Source: Dimorphilus gyrociliatus
Lineage: Eukaryota; Annelida; Polychaeta; Dinophilidae
DNA: 64,000 nucleotides
Direction of reading: 5' to 3'
NCBI GenBank assembly: GCA_904063045.1
Contig: CAJFCJ010000002.1
Coordinates: 1,634,422 to 1,698,421, forward strand
Below, piece by piece: positions 12,201 through 27,311 of the stretch. The notes below the pieces were generated by a model that worked only from the letters and a program-made list of their open reading frames with translations, did no database searches and was not told the DNA's origin. Within the stretch, counting starts at the first letter, position 1; the number at the start of each line of letters is the position of its first letter. Both the position numbers and the translations under genes were made by a program.

Positions 12201-13060
12201 GGAAGAAGGCTCCTTGTAATGATGAAAAAGCTCCGTACGGTGTACAACCAGAAGTTTTAGATAATTATATCCGTAGCGTTGGTAAGTATAATAAGTAACT
12301 TTATTACAATACGAATGTCATTATTTATTATAATATCTTTTCAGCTGGTTATACGGTTATTACTTATCTATTAGGAGTTGGTGATAGGCATTACGATAAT
12401 CTACTCTTAAGAGAGAATGGTATATTTTTTTTAAATAAAAAGATAAATGAAATAGCAATAATTAACTATTTAAATAGTTTATATACAATTATAATAATTG
12501 CTTCTTATTCAAAGGTAAACTATTTCATATCGATTTTGGTTATATATTGGGAAGAGATCCAAAGCCTATGGCTCCACCTATAAAGTTGGGTAAAGAGATC
12601 TTGTTAGATGTTATTGGCGGTAAAGATTCTGAATATTTTACAACGTTTAAAAATCACACTATAACCGCTTATTTAAGCCTTAGAAGGTTCATTATTCTTC
12701 ATGTTTTTAACTGAAATTCTTATTGAACTATATGTTTTTTCTATAGATCAGCAAATTTAATATCCAATTTATTTTCCCTAATGTTGGATGCTAACGTTCC
12801 TGACATTGCCTTGGAAGCTGATAAAACATTAAAGAAAGTACAAGATAAATTTCATTTAGAGTTACACGAAGAGAAAGCTGTTGAAGAATTAACGGTAATT
12901 GTAAATGAATAATATCCTATTTATGTTCATCTATTAGACATTAATTCATTAATTACTTTATTATTTCATTCTATAGAAAATCATTGAAGAATCTATGTCA
13001 GCGAAATTTGCAGCATTCTTAGAACAATTACATAAATTTGCCATTAATATGCGACAATAG
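9271..13060 (+). CDS. PIK3C3: Class III phosphatidylinositol 3-kinase VPS34
   Basis: About 18 short exons from ATG 9271 to TAG 13058-13060. It makes PI3P on endosomes and autophagosomes together with VPS15 and Beclin 1. Domains in order: C2 ([18 protein letters not shown]; then [54 protein letters not shown]), PIK helical domain ([33 protein letters not shown]-like), and kinase domain. The kinase keeps [16 protein letters not shown], the catalytic loop [12 protein letters not shown] (Tyr where vertebrates have Leu), and [16 protein letters not shown]. The C-terminal amphipathic helix [14 protein letters not shown], needed for membrane engagement in the family, is present. The C2-helical linker is shorter than in human. 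Length agrees with the family (human 887). Confidence 0.95.
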
Positions 13061-13586
13061 TCGTCTATTTTCTCTCTCTTTCATATTCTCCGCTTTTCGT
13101 CTAGTATTGTCATATCAAAATGATAAAATAATGAATTTATTTACAATTAATAATATAAATAGCATACAAAATTGAATTTTACATTTCTCTCTCTCTCTCT
13201 ACTATGTAAATATTTCACAAAACTTAGGACAATTGCGCTATTAGCCTTTAATCCATCAATCATCTTCAACTATACCTAATTGCTTTATTACTCTTCAGCG
13301 ATCATATTTTCTTTCAAACATTAAAATGGGTCAGACAACCTTATTATACTCAATTTGATTGAGAATTATATGTAATTAGCGTCATAGGAATCTTTTCTAA
13401 TGGAATAGATTGGATATTTTCCTATTAGATAGAAAAAAAAGGATAATTGACTTAAGAATATCATAGATTTTTATTTACTATCATTTTTATATCCGTACAA
13501 CAAATTTTTTATTTAATATATCTATTATAAATACAGTTTTTACAACAATAAGTTAAACATATTTTAATAGTAAAAGTTTGTCAGTT
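13061..13586. other. Convergent intergenic region
   Basis: This is the 3' flank shared by PIK3C3 and the RING gene. It contains a short TC tract near 13185-13200 and several A/T runs, and no credible coding sequence. Confidence 0.6.
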
Positions 13587-15059
13587 TTACAACTTAAAAT
13601 GTTGAATTGTTAAAGAGTTTTTATCATCTACCAAACAGACTATAAATTCTGTAGTTGTAAAACGATAATGAACAATTCTATATCTCATTGAGTCGTGTGA
13701 TAGTGGATACGTTGAAACTTCATTTTCGCATCCGTCAATAATGTAGGAATGATGACGATTTGTTAGTAAACAATGTCCATTCTTCAATTGATTTATTAAA
13801 TTTTCATCAATTGTAAAATTTTCATTCTTTAATCTCATTTTAGGATATTCGAATGATTGATTTTTTAAATTTAATGATAATATCTTGTTGTTAGTTAGGA
13901 GAAAGTAGACCGTTTCTTCAATGAAATTTATATCATCTATAATTAATGCCTCGGGAGGTGAGATCGACCATTTTTCGTGTCGATTATCAATATATTTGGC
14001 AATTTTCTTATCGTTAAATAGAATTATGCAGTCATCTAGACAGAGTACGCTACTCCATCCATTCTCAGACCTATCTAGGACAGTTTCCAATTTATACTTG
14101 TAACCAGTTAGCGTAAGAGATGATAAAACGCTAGAATCTTTACTATCCGTTTCCAATAGGTAAATTTCCATAATGGTTTTTGATTTAGCGTTAATATCAA
14201 CAACTGAATCGTTTGGACATGTTAAAGAATGCAGTAGAGATTTGGATGTTTTACCAATACCAATTTCATGAATGAAATTATCGTCCTCTTCTTTTTCTTT
14301 TGCAATACTAAGAACATAGATGGCTCTCTTAGACGATGAAACTGCTTTAATTTCCCCATCGAATTTAAAATGTAATCTTCTAAATGGTAATTCTGTAAAT
14401 GGAGAATACGAATGACCGTAATCGCAGTTGAAAGTTGCATTTTCCGAATTAAATTCCTCTTCTGTTTCCCCTGTTTGTTTTTCGTCCAAAGTTTCACCCC
14501 CAAGATTACGACGATCAATTGTCTCATCCATTATTAACAACTCTATAGCGTTGTCTAAAATGACATGTAATTTCTTATCTAATTCTGTAAAGAATTCATT
14601 GAATTCTTGCTGTAGGGAATCGAAATTTCTGCTTTGCGATATTGCAAGGCTTCTCTCAGTCTCTTCTATGGTTTTATCATATTCTTTCTCAGTCGCTTGT
14701 TCTTTTGTTAACATTTCATTTGTATCTTCCCTCTTTAAGAGATTATTATTTCCATTATATTTTACATAATTTTCCATACTTTCGGTTTCTTTTTGTTGAC
14801 AGTTTTGAAATGACATCACACCATGCTTAGGCCAAAAATAAGTTCTTCTACATATAGGACATGAGAATTTGTCGCCTGTTTTTAGATTATGAACCTTTTT
14901 AAAAGATAGCAAACATTTAATGCAAAACGAATGAGATTTATCGCAGGGTAAACATTTAGCATTTCCAATTAAACAGGAAGTGTTGCATATTGGGCAGAAC
15001 ACTTCCTCCTCATAACTTGAACATTTCTCCTGAATTTTGTCCTTAAAGATATGCGACAT
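13587..15059 (-). CDS. RING-finger, coiled-coil protein (TRIM-like, unassigned)
   Basis: Single-exon gene of 490 residues with its ATG at 15059. The N-terminus is a C3HC4 RING: Cys22-x2-Cys25, Cys39-x3-His43-x2-Cys46-x2-Cys49, Cys66-x2-Cys69, with the CPIC and CPICR ends typical of E3 ligases. There is no B-box. Residues about 90-175 are rich in Glu/Lys/Leu heptads and probably coiled coil. The remaining 280 residues alternate short hydrophobic strands with charged turns, as in a beta-propeller (for example RAIYVLSIAKEKEEDD, GYKYKLETVLDRSENGWSSV), but I see no clear NHL or Kelch signature. Likely a cytosolic ubiquitin ligase; target and orthologue unknown. Like DCAF10 and the KCTD gene it lacks introns. 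Confidence 0.75.
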   Translation of the reverse strand: MSHIFKDKIQEKCSSYEEEVFCPICNTSCLIGNAKCLPCDKSHSFCIKCLLSFKKVHNLKTGDKFSCPICRRTYFWPKHGVMSFQNCQQKETESMENYVKYNGNNNLLKREDTNEMLTKEQATEKEYDKTIEETERSLAISQSRNFDSLQQEFNEFFTELDKKLHVILDNAIELLIMDETIDRRNLGGETLDEKQTGETEEEFNSENATFNCDYGHSYSPFTELPFRRLHFKFDGEIKAVSSSKRAIYVLSIAKEKEEDDNFIHEIGIGKTSKSLLHSLTCPNDSVVDINAKSKTIMEIYLLETDSKDSSVLSSLTLTGYKYKLETVLDRSENGWSSVLCLDDCIILFNDKKIAKYIDNRHEKWSISPPEALIIDDINFIEETVYFLLTNNKILSLNLKNQSFEYPKMRLKNENFTIDENLINQLKNGHCLLTNRHHSYIIDGCENEVSTYPLSHDSMRYRIVHYRFTTTEFIVCLVDDKNSLTIQHFKL

Positions 15060-15454
15060 TTCTAAAAAATACCAACTTTGATTTTTAATATAATTATTTT
15101 TGCTATCTATTACATAATAGCTTTTCTACAAGCGTTTCCAAGCACCTAACAGCAGGGAGAACTCATCTTTTTATGAGATGCTAAACACCAGAAAATGGCG
15201 GATAAACAAATAGATATTGACTTTTAGCAGACGACAAACAGTGAATAACTTATAATCTGATTAGCGAACAATAGAGAGAGAGTTTAAAAGATCTTTGAAC
15301 TTTTCTTTTCTTAATTATAAAAAGTCATATATATATAGATATATATATATATATATAATTTCCTGGGTTGTTTCTATTGTAATATATGTTTATATTGAGG
15401 TTTATTTATTGTTTTATAAACTTTCATAAACAAAAAACAAAATATATCTATCAA
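15060..15454. other. Upstream of RING gene, 3' flank of HEATR1
   Basis: A 395-bp space holding the presumed promoter of the RING gene. It contains AAAATGGCGG at 15192-15201 (+ orientation), a good YY1-type core, and a TA-rich microsatellite at 15329-15357. No coding frame seen. Confidence 0.5.
15329..15357. repeat. AT dinucleotide microsatellite
   Basis: AT repeat with one G interruption, lying between the RING gene promoter and the HEATR1 3' end. Confidence 0.9.
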
Positions 15455-18400
15455 TTAACCAGAGAAGAATGTTTGTAAATCCTGTCCAACGGATTCTTCC
15501 ATATCTGTGAGAATTTTATGTACAGCCTTTGTAACGTCTTCGTCGTCATCTTCCATAAGTTCGTGCAAGGACGGTACAATATCTGGCATAAGATCTAAGA
15601 ATTCTCCACCCATTTTATTCGCAATATCACCTATTGTTTTCATTCCACTAATTTTAATATTAGGGTCAGGTTCCGTAAATTTCGATACTATTTCTTCAAC
15701 GACTTTCTTGGAATCGGCTGATTTGGCAACAGCCAATCCAGATAATGCTTTAAGTGTATCACCTTTACCTATTTTATTCGTAATAAGAGTAACTAGTTGA
15801 CCAATAGTTCTGTCATCCAAATGAACATCTTGCTCATAGTATACGCATTCTGCTACGGTCTTTAAGGCGTTTTCAACACTTTCACTTTCACCTTCAAGAG
15901 TTTCCATAATTAAGGGCCATATGGGGGCAGCACATCTTGTGAAGGCTGATCGCAACTTTCCTGCGAGCCTATTTTTTTTATAAAGAAAGTGATAGGCTTA
16001 AATTCAATAAATTAAAAAAAAAATCAAACTTACATTGAAGTTAACTGAAGTAAAACCTTCTTCCTTCTAAATACAATATCTTCTTCGTTGACAGTAGCCC
16101 AAGATACGAAATTCGACAAAATGGCCTTAAAAGTATCTTGACGGCTTTTCATTGCTACTGAGTAGAGGATTCTACTAGAGATGTCTAAACTCTCGGTTTG
16201 ACTTTCCAATGCAGCACAAACCACATCCACAATTTGAGAATAATATGTAGCAATATCTTTTACGTTCATTATTTCAACTGAACTAAGCAATATTTCCAGA
16301 AGATGAGCGTCAGCATGTTGTTTCAAGACTGGTAAGATCACTCTTATTTCAATATTATTTACTAAACAATCCTTGATTAAATTAAGTCGTTCAGTGTTCT
16401 TCGCCGTTTTATATGCCGATAATTTTGAGATGGTTTTTAATAATCTTTCCAAAAATGGTCCTAAAAACCTGATCATTTTCATACAAATCCTTGCTAACGT
16501 ATTAAGGCACGCAGTTAAAAATTGAACATTCAAATTTGACAGGTCATTAACACTCTCAATATGTAAAAATAAAGATTCCAAAATTTCTGACAAAAATACA
16601 ATGGCTGTCGCACCCAATTGATGCATTATTTCACCAGCACACATAAAAATATTACCGATTACTTGCTTATCTGTTTCTGTTTTCAGATGTTTTATCAATT
16701 TTTTTAGAATATCTTTGAAAGCATTTGCTTCAGTAGGTGTTAACATTTTACTTAAGAATCTTAAGCAAACGTAAGCCGTTATTTTTTCTATTTGATTTGA
16801 TGAGTCAATAAGTTTAGAGAAAGTGACCAAAAGATTTTTTAAAGCACTATTTTCAGCATCAGTTAGAACTCGCCTAGACATTGAACGAAGGAAGATTGGA
16901 GCTAAGTTGTTCATTTTTTTAATTATAACGTCGTCTTTTTTGCTTAGTAAAGTTTTCAATACATCCGAAAATTGCTCTGCGTCTAATAACTGCATAACCT
17001 ATAAAAAAAATGAACCGTTAAATGAATTAAAAAAGTTAAAATTAAAAAACTTAATATCATACTTTTCCCATGTTGTCGTCTTTAAATAAGCTTTGTAAGC
17101 TTAACCAGAATGATGTGGGGATTGATGAATCTTTCACGTTGACATAACTTAAAAATGCAGATGTTAACTTTGCCGAAACTTCTATCAGGTTAGAACACTT
17201 CAGTGTAAATGCGTCACTAGCCTCATCTTCAAGCTGAAAAATTTCCCACTTTATATCTTAGATTATGTTGCTTAGGCTGTTACACTACCTTAAATGATGA
17301 TAGGTATTCCAACAGATAATGACAGGAGAAAACTGAAGACATCAGTATATAACAAAGTTGATTAACAGATAAAGTTTCAGCCACGACTGGGAAGAAATAT
17401 TCTCTTTTTTGTTTCATTACTAATTTAGAGGGTTTTACTGGTAGACTGCTGGAACCTTCGGCAAATCTGCCAGTAAATTCCAAAATTCCCAAACAAGCAT
17501 CTGCGATATCTTCAGGTTTGCACTGATTTTGACGTTTTTCAAAGATTAAATTTATTTCGTTTTCAATGGTCTTCTTTAAATCATCTCTTTTAATTGCAGT
17601 TTTGCATATATCTTCTGATAGCATTGCTATGAACATTGGTAAGTAAGTGGGTATATTTAAAATATCGAATAGTTCTGAATATAAAGCTTGGCGTCTGTGA
17701 GATGGCACTCTTTTTCGACCCTGAACGATAACTCGAAGCAAATCGTATTGTTTATCGAATCGTTCTAGAACAGGTAAGAGAGATCTAACAGTATTCTCAA
17801 CTACTTTCAGAGAGTGTTCATCATCCATTTGGGGTAATAAATCTTCACCCATAAATGATAACAATGATAAAAGATTGTTAACAATATAGTCCTATAAAAT
17901 TTAACATTTAAATATTAGCAATATATCTCAGAATAAAAAATATTTTGAAAACAAACTGGATATAATTCAGCAAGACTTGTTAGGACCAACAGAGCTTGCT
18001 GCCTAATATGCAAGTTAGACGATGACCTTAAGCATAGTAGAAGATCGTCCATAGCTACGCTCTCTAATAAACGGAATAGTAATCTTAATGAATATTTGTT
18101 TGTTTTAATTGCTAAGCTTACCTTGTTTTAAACCGCTATTCTTGGATGATGCCCAAACAGTGCATAAACTATTGAGGAGAGTTAACACAAGTTGTTTATT
18201 AAAATCAAGATCAGTTTTATATTCAATTGTATCTTTCTGTCTTTCAGCGATATTCAAGCTAAAGGATAAATAATAAATAATATTTCTAATTAATACAGTA
18301 TAAAAAAAATATGATAAAGCCTTACTAGTGCAAAACTTTAAATAAACATGGTAAAAAGAGTTGCCAGTCGGATATTTCATCTTTTATGCACAAAGCTTGT

Positions 18401-21400
18401 AGAAGAATGCTTATTCTTATCCATTTTAATCTCTCTATAATTATTTCTTCAGTATCTTTCATTCTAAAATTATAAATTATATTTCCTTCTTGTATAAAAT
18501 ATATTTAACTTCTACATTACCTTCTCTCCTTCAGACTTTTTCCATCTTTGGAATATAAGCAGTTAAACTCATGTTCAACTTCATTAAAAGTTAAATCCAT
18601 CTAAAAAGTAATGTTTATAGTAAAAATTGTGAAAAGAATTATGATCACTATTAATAACTACCTTTGTCAAAAAACCTTGAACTTGACGTCTGGTTTCTGA
18701 AGTTGAAAAGTCAAAGAAAGCAACATCTAATACAGCAGTAATGATTTCTTGTCGATTTTTCAGGCTCTTGAACGATTGTTGTAGTTCGTCATCTTCAATA
18801 TTCTCTAACTGAATATCAAAGGAGAATGTAATACTTGCCTATGTAAATCCACATAAAAACAATTTGCAAATGTTATATACCTGGGGTAAAACAGCACAAG
18901 CAAAAGGTGTAGATAAAGTTTTTACAATCGATTCCAATCCCACACCGCAATCAATAAACTTTTTGATAATTAACCAAACAGTTTGAATATCAGTAGTTTG
19001 AAGATCTGACCCAGTTTTAAGTATACTATCATTCAGTTTTATCAAGATCTCGTTCACAGCCTGATTTTAAAATATAAGCATTATAAATTTTAAAATAACA
19101 ATAGATGAAAGAATAGAAAAGCATACTGTTGATTTAGCTTTATGAACAAGAATGGTAAGGAAACGTCTTAGCTCAGGCCATGTATCTTTATCAAAAAATA
19201 GACTTTTTAAGCCTTCATTAAAAGCTGAGCTTCTGTGTTGAGCTAGATATTTTTTCATCACCTGGAAATTTCAAATTATAATAGAAGACCTTCAAAATTG
19301 ATACCATAAAAAAATATTTACCGAAATAATGCACTTTTGATCAACAATAATTTCATTTGTAAATTCCAAGACGTACTCAAAAAATTTTTTCCATGGTGAA
19401 CTTAAATTTTTTTTAATAGCTTTAAGGGTACTAATACTCCAGCTACGTTCGTTCGAATCGGGTGACAATAGTAAAATGAGGCACAGTAAGAAATCTATTT
19501 GAAACATATCGAAAAGTCATACTTTATTTGGTAATGTTTTTTTTTACTATTTACTCGGTTTAGGTGTTTTTCCATCCTCATCAATGTCAGTTAAATAGAT
19601 ACAGAAATTTTCACAAACCGTATCATTCAGCTTTAGAGCGGGTAATAGTTTGAAAACTTCAACACCAAATGTAACATTTTCCTGAAAAAGATAGTATTAT
19701 TTTTTATGGTATTTCTCTGTATTTTCATAGTTACCATCATTAAATCGTGAACAACTTTTGTTAGTTTCTTTTTCATTTTCTTTATACAACCTAATGCACT
19801 AAATTTTCTCAAAGCCCTGAGTTCATTTTCAACCTGACCAGGTGACATAAAATTTCCTGTAAAACAAAAATATTTATATATTATTATTAATTTTTAATTA
19901 TACTAGTAATTGTTTTTTTTACCTAAATTACCAGCTTTAATGGATGCTACTGAAGAAAGAATACAAAATATTTTGGAAACTTTAACGAGTTCTTCCTCCT
20001 GGTATATGTCTAACCAGATTTCTAAATTTGCCTCATCAAACACCGTTTTCTGCATAACAAAAAATAAATAAATTCCTTTAAGAGTATCGTTACGAAAAAT
20101 CTGTTTGGTTTAACTGCTTACATCAACTCCTGATAAATCGAAATTATCTTCTAACAATTCAGCGCAAAAACTCCATACATACTCCCAATCTTTTCTGGTT
20201 TTACAGAGATGGAACATATTTTGACAGATAGATGACAGTAAGAATTGAAAATCTGATTTATCTTTCCACGATGACCGAAGATAGCTTAACTGAAAAGTTC
20301 GAAACAATAGCATTAAAATGTTTGTAAGATAGAAAAACTTCTTCATGCTTACTATTGAATTTTCAGTCTTATTTTTTAACAAAATCTCGGCTATTTTGTT
20401 TAAATTTTCACTTGGTTTTAAAATTTCCTCCAAATTGATACCTGTAAATATGTAAATAATAGAAAAAATCGCAAATTTTGAATGTTGTACTTTTTAAGAA
20501 TTTTTGTAGCTCGAAACAAACTAATGGACGGTGTTGTTTACAAAATTCGATAAGCAATTTATGAAATTCATTGGAATTAATAATAAATAGCGAAAAGAAT
20601 TTAATCTGCATATCCATTGGTAATTTTCCATTATCATCAAGTTGCCACACGTGTGATAAGAGCATTAGTGACTTTTCATAAATTTTTATCATTTTAGATT
20701 TCCTGTTTAAAAATAGTTGTTCAAATTCTTATTAATCTAAACATATATTTAGATTTTACTTACTTTTCCTGTTTATCACAACCGAGGCAGACTTTAAACA
20801 AGGTTTCAGTAAGTTTTGATGCATCAAATATACTTTTAAGTTTATCTCTACATTCAATAAACTGAAAAATATTTTGGTAATATTTCTTTTTTCTTTAAAT
20901 AATATAAATAAAATTATTACTTTTTCAGTCAAATCTAATAAAGCTGAAATAACTTTATATTGCCCCTCCTCTTTCCAATCTAACTTATTATAAATGACAT
21001 ATGAGAGCAACTTTTCATCCAAAAACTAAAATATATTATTTAAGTATAGTTAATTATTGACTATTTTTAATTTTATTTATATTTACCGCATTAGTTTGAA
21101 TCATTTCTTTTAGAGTTTGAATGCCGGTTACTCTATGAATTGCGCTTGTATGGAAAATATTCATAGTTAGAGAAGTTTCTGCGCAATCAGGTTTATCGGA
21201 TAAGGTATTTCTGTTTAGTATCTTGTGTAGTCCTTGAAGCTCGTCACATACATAAATAGCGATATCAAATGCAGCTGAAAAACGTTTCTCAAAAACTTGA
21301 AGCAATTTCAAGAGTCCTGGCCGATTCATTGAGGATTTGTCCTTTGTCAAATGTTTAAATAGAATTCTGAAAAGAATACTTTTGAAGCCAGGAGATGAAA

Positions 21401-22962
21401 AAATACAGTACTAAACTTACATTATTAGGCAAGCAGCTTTCTTTTCTTGTATAGAGCAATTTTTTATGAGACTTTTAATTGTTTTCGTGAGATTTTCGTC
21501 ATCATCATCTTCACAGGCCTTTTCAATCAAAGCTTGAATAATGAAGCTAGTAAATCGAATATTGCCTATTTCATTAAGTATATCCGATAGTTTCTCAATG
21601 TTGCATAAATATTTAATTAATCTATTGGAAAAATTTTTCAGTTAATATGAAAATTAACGAAATTTAAATAAACAATACTTTTTTGATAGACCATTCAATT
21701 GCTTTTGTTGAAAAGATAAAGCTAAAGTTTGTACAGCCACAGTACAAACCTGTTTATCTACTTTCTAAATAATTTGAATTAATTAATAAGTTTATTAATA
21801 GTATTAGAAGATGTTAACAAACCTTAAATCCGGCTGCAAGAATTTTTAACACTATTTTCTTTTCCAAGGTATGTTTAGATAGCAAATAGGAAGCTATGAA
21901 AAATCCAGTCAATTTACCAGATTTCATCTCCGAATCAAAAAGTGTTGAAAAAACAGACAAAAGTAACGTAACATGTTTATCATTAAATTTAACATGGTTC
22001 ATACAACCAATACATAAAGAAGATACATATGAAAAACATATATCTAGCGCTGAATTAACTGGTCCTTGAATCTATAAAATTAACAAGTTCTAATTAAAAG
22101 CATATATTACGTTACATCGATACATACTTCAATGGTGTTATTCAATAGATCAACTGAACTTTGAAGGAGCTCGAGATCAATTGCTAATTTCATTAGAGCT
22201 GTTTTTGTAGGTTGCACTCCTTCTTTCTTTAATTGATATTATATCATGAAAATAAATAATAGTAATTCCTTTTTTAAAAGAAAGACTTACAGCATAATCC
22301 TCTAAAAATTTCCATTTCTTATGACATTTGTCAAAATTAATTATTTTAATTATTTTAACAAAGATTGGAGAGTCATGACTAGGTAAAGATGCTTGGACAA
22401 GAGCATTAACATCATAAAAATGTATCCTAAATCTGTTAATTTAACAAATAATATTATATTAATAGCTTTTCAGATTTAAAGAAATGTCTTTATTTAAACT
22501 TTACTGAATATAAATAATGAATGATGTAACTTTACCTTTGTACTAGCCATTCCAATGCTTTCTTTGTACACTCTAATTGAAACCATGGAACGCAGTAATT
22601 TAAGAATTTGTTGATTTGAGACTGCAATTCTTCATGCTTTTCAGTTTGTAAAATTGCTCTTTGCAATGTTTTACTTGATAAATGGAACAGCGAATCTCGA
22701 AATTGTTGAAAAGATGGATCAAGTTTTTCTAAGTCGTCTAATCCCGATATTCCTATTGAAAGTAAGTATGCAAGGTGTTAGAAAAAATTTGAATCAAAAG
22801 TAAAGCTCGTGTTTTTTAACCTATTTCATAAAAGTCATCAAGATCAATAGATGCTGCTTGCTTTGGATCAAATATTAAAGAGCATTTTTCCAAATCTCGA
22901 TCAACAGCAAATGCTTCAGAGTTAACTGCTAATCTTTTTAATTGGCGAGCTAAACTTGTCAT
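15455..22962 (-). CDS. HEATR1: HEAT-repeat protein 1 (UTP10 orthologue)
   Basis: The largest gene in the window: roughly 25-30 exons over 7.5 kb, separated by introns mostly of 45-70 nt. The start MTSLARQLKRLAVNSEAFAV at 22962, then SLIFDPKQAASIDLDDFYEI and ECTKKALEWLVQRFRIHFYD, are clear HEATR1 N-terminal signatures. The C-terminus, with LMPDIVPSLHELMEDDDEDV and ending VGQDLQTFFSG, aligns with the vertebrate end (LMEDECEEV, LQSYF). The middle is an alpha-helical array of degenerate HEAT repeats. UTP10/HEATR1 belongs to the t-UTP/UTP-A complex, which links Pol I transcription to early 18S processing in the nucleolus. It is divergently paired with PCYT2 over a 285-bp shared promoter. Exon edges in the middle were not all resolved. 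Confidence 0.92.
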
Positions 22963-23247
22963 CGCTGTATTGTCGCTCAAATAAACGTGGTTTGAACTAC
23001 TCTATACTAAAATAGACAGTACTACGCATGCGCAACATTTCGATTGAGAAGTTTTTACCACACTTTAGTATGGCTCTCTTTCGATATTTTTGATTTGTTG
23101 AAGAGAGGAATTAATGTGTCAAGGTCACTAATACGTAAAACATTAGCAACGCCTAACAGTTTTTTCCACACCAAAAAAATAAGGGCAATCGCTATTTTGT
23201 TCGTGGAGAGAAACTGATATCCTACCTTCTATTAGGAAATTTAAACA
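22963..23247. promoter_or_regulatory. Bidirectional promoter HEATR1/PCYT2 with NRF1-like site
   Basis: 285 bp separate two divergent ATGs. At 23025-23034 lies CGCATGCGCA, which fits the palindromic NRF1 consensus (GCGCATGCGC family) well. In an AT-rich genome such a CpG-containing 10-mer is rare by chance. NRF1 sites are common in bidirectional housekeeping promoters of animals. The spacing and motif are seen; the regulatory role is inferred. Confidence 0.6.
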
Positions 23248-26580
<3,333 letters not shown>

Positions 26581-26687
26581 ACTTTTGTCATTATAGTTTC
26601 TATCCTACAATGATTTAATAAGTGTGAACCATTTTGTAGAATATTTAACTCTTTAGTATTTTTATTATTTCTTATAAAGTCTATATG

Positions 26688-26730
<43 letters not shown>

Positions 26731-27311
26731 AATTTATATATACTAATATATATATATATATAGACTATGTCTCTTTCTCTCCCACTTTCTCTCTTATTTT
26801 CTTTTCTATCTTTTTGATTAATTAATCGGAAATTGCAAATGTTTCTTTTCGATATTTTAGTTCTTCATTTCAATATTGAAAACACGGCCTCCATTGACTC
26901 ATTAATGTTGTTATGCTTGAATACTTCCAACAATGAATTTGGAAGAAAAATAAAGTATTGAACAAATGATATCATTGATCATTGATATAATAAGAACAAA
27001 ACTGGTTTCCTCTTTTTATTAACAGCTTTTTATTTGTTAACTTTCTCTTAGTCTTTAATTGGTAAGTGTTTTATAATACGAAATAGGCTTGTTGTGAAAA
27101 TATACCTCATTATCGTATAAGGCCTAGTCTATTGGCCAACAGTATTAACATATACAGTATATATATATATATACACATACGGTAAATACAGGCCAATATT
27201 TATATAACGAAAATTGGTAGTTGGTTTTATAATTTTCAACAGTACTTTCTCTACTTGTATAAAATGATTTTAACAACTTTCTATTCATAAAACGACAACA
27301 AGTGATACAAA
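26581..27311. other. Intergenic region PCYT2/MICAL-like
   Basis: Holds the PCYT2 3' flank with an AATAAA near 26949 and long TA tracts at 26691-26761 and 27157-27172. No coding frame seen. It also includes the presumed promoter of the MICAL-like gene. Confidence 0.6.
26691..26761. repeat. Compound TA microsatellite
   Basis: Two TA tracts (about 26691-26724 and 26743-26761) separated by a short AT-rich spacer, about 110-180 bp after the PCYT2 stop. Confidence 0.9.

Noticed and set aside
14428-14769. 113-codon frame antisense to the RING gene
   Set aside because: Complement of a coding region; serine/phenylalanine-rich composition typical of antisense shadow frames.
19450-19466. GTTCGAATC, resembling a tRNA B-box
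   Set aside because: Lies within HEATR1 coding sequence and no A-box or cloverleaf fits around it.
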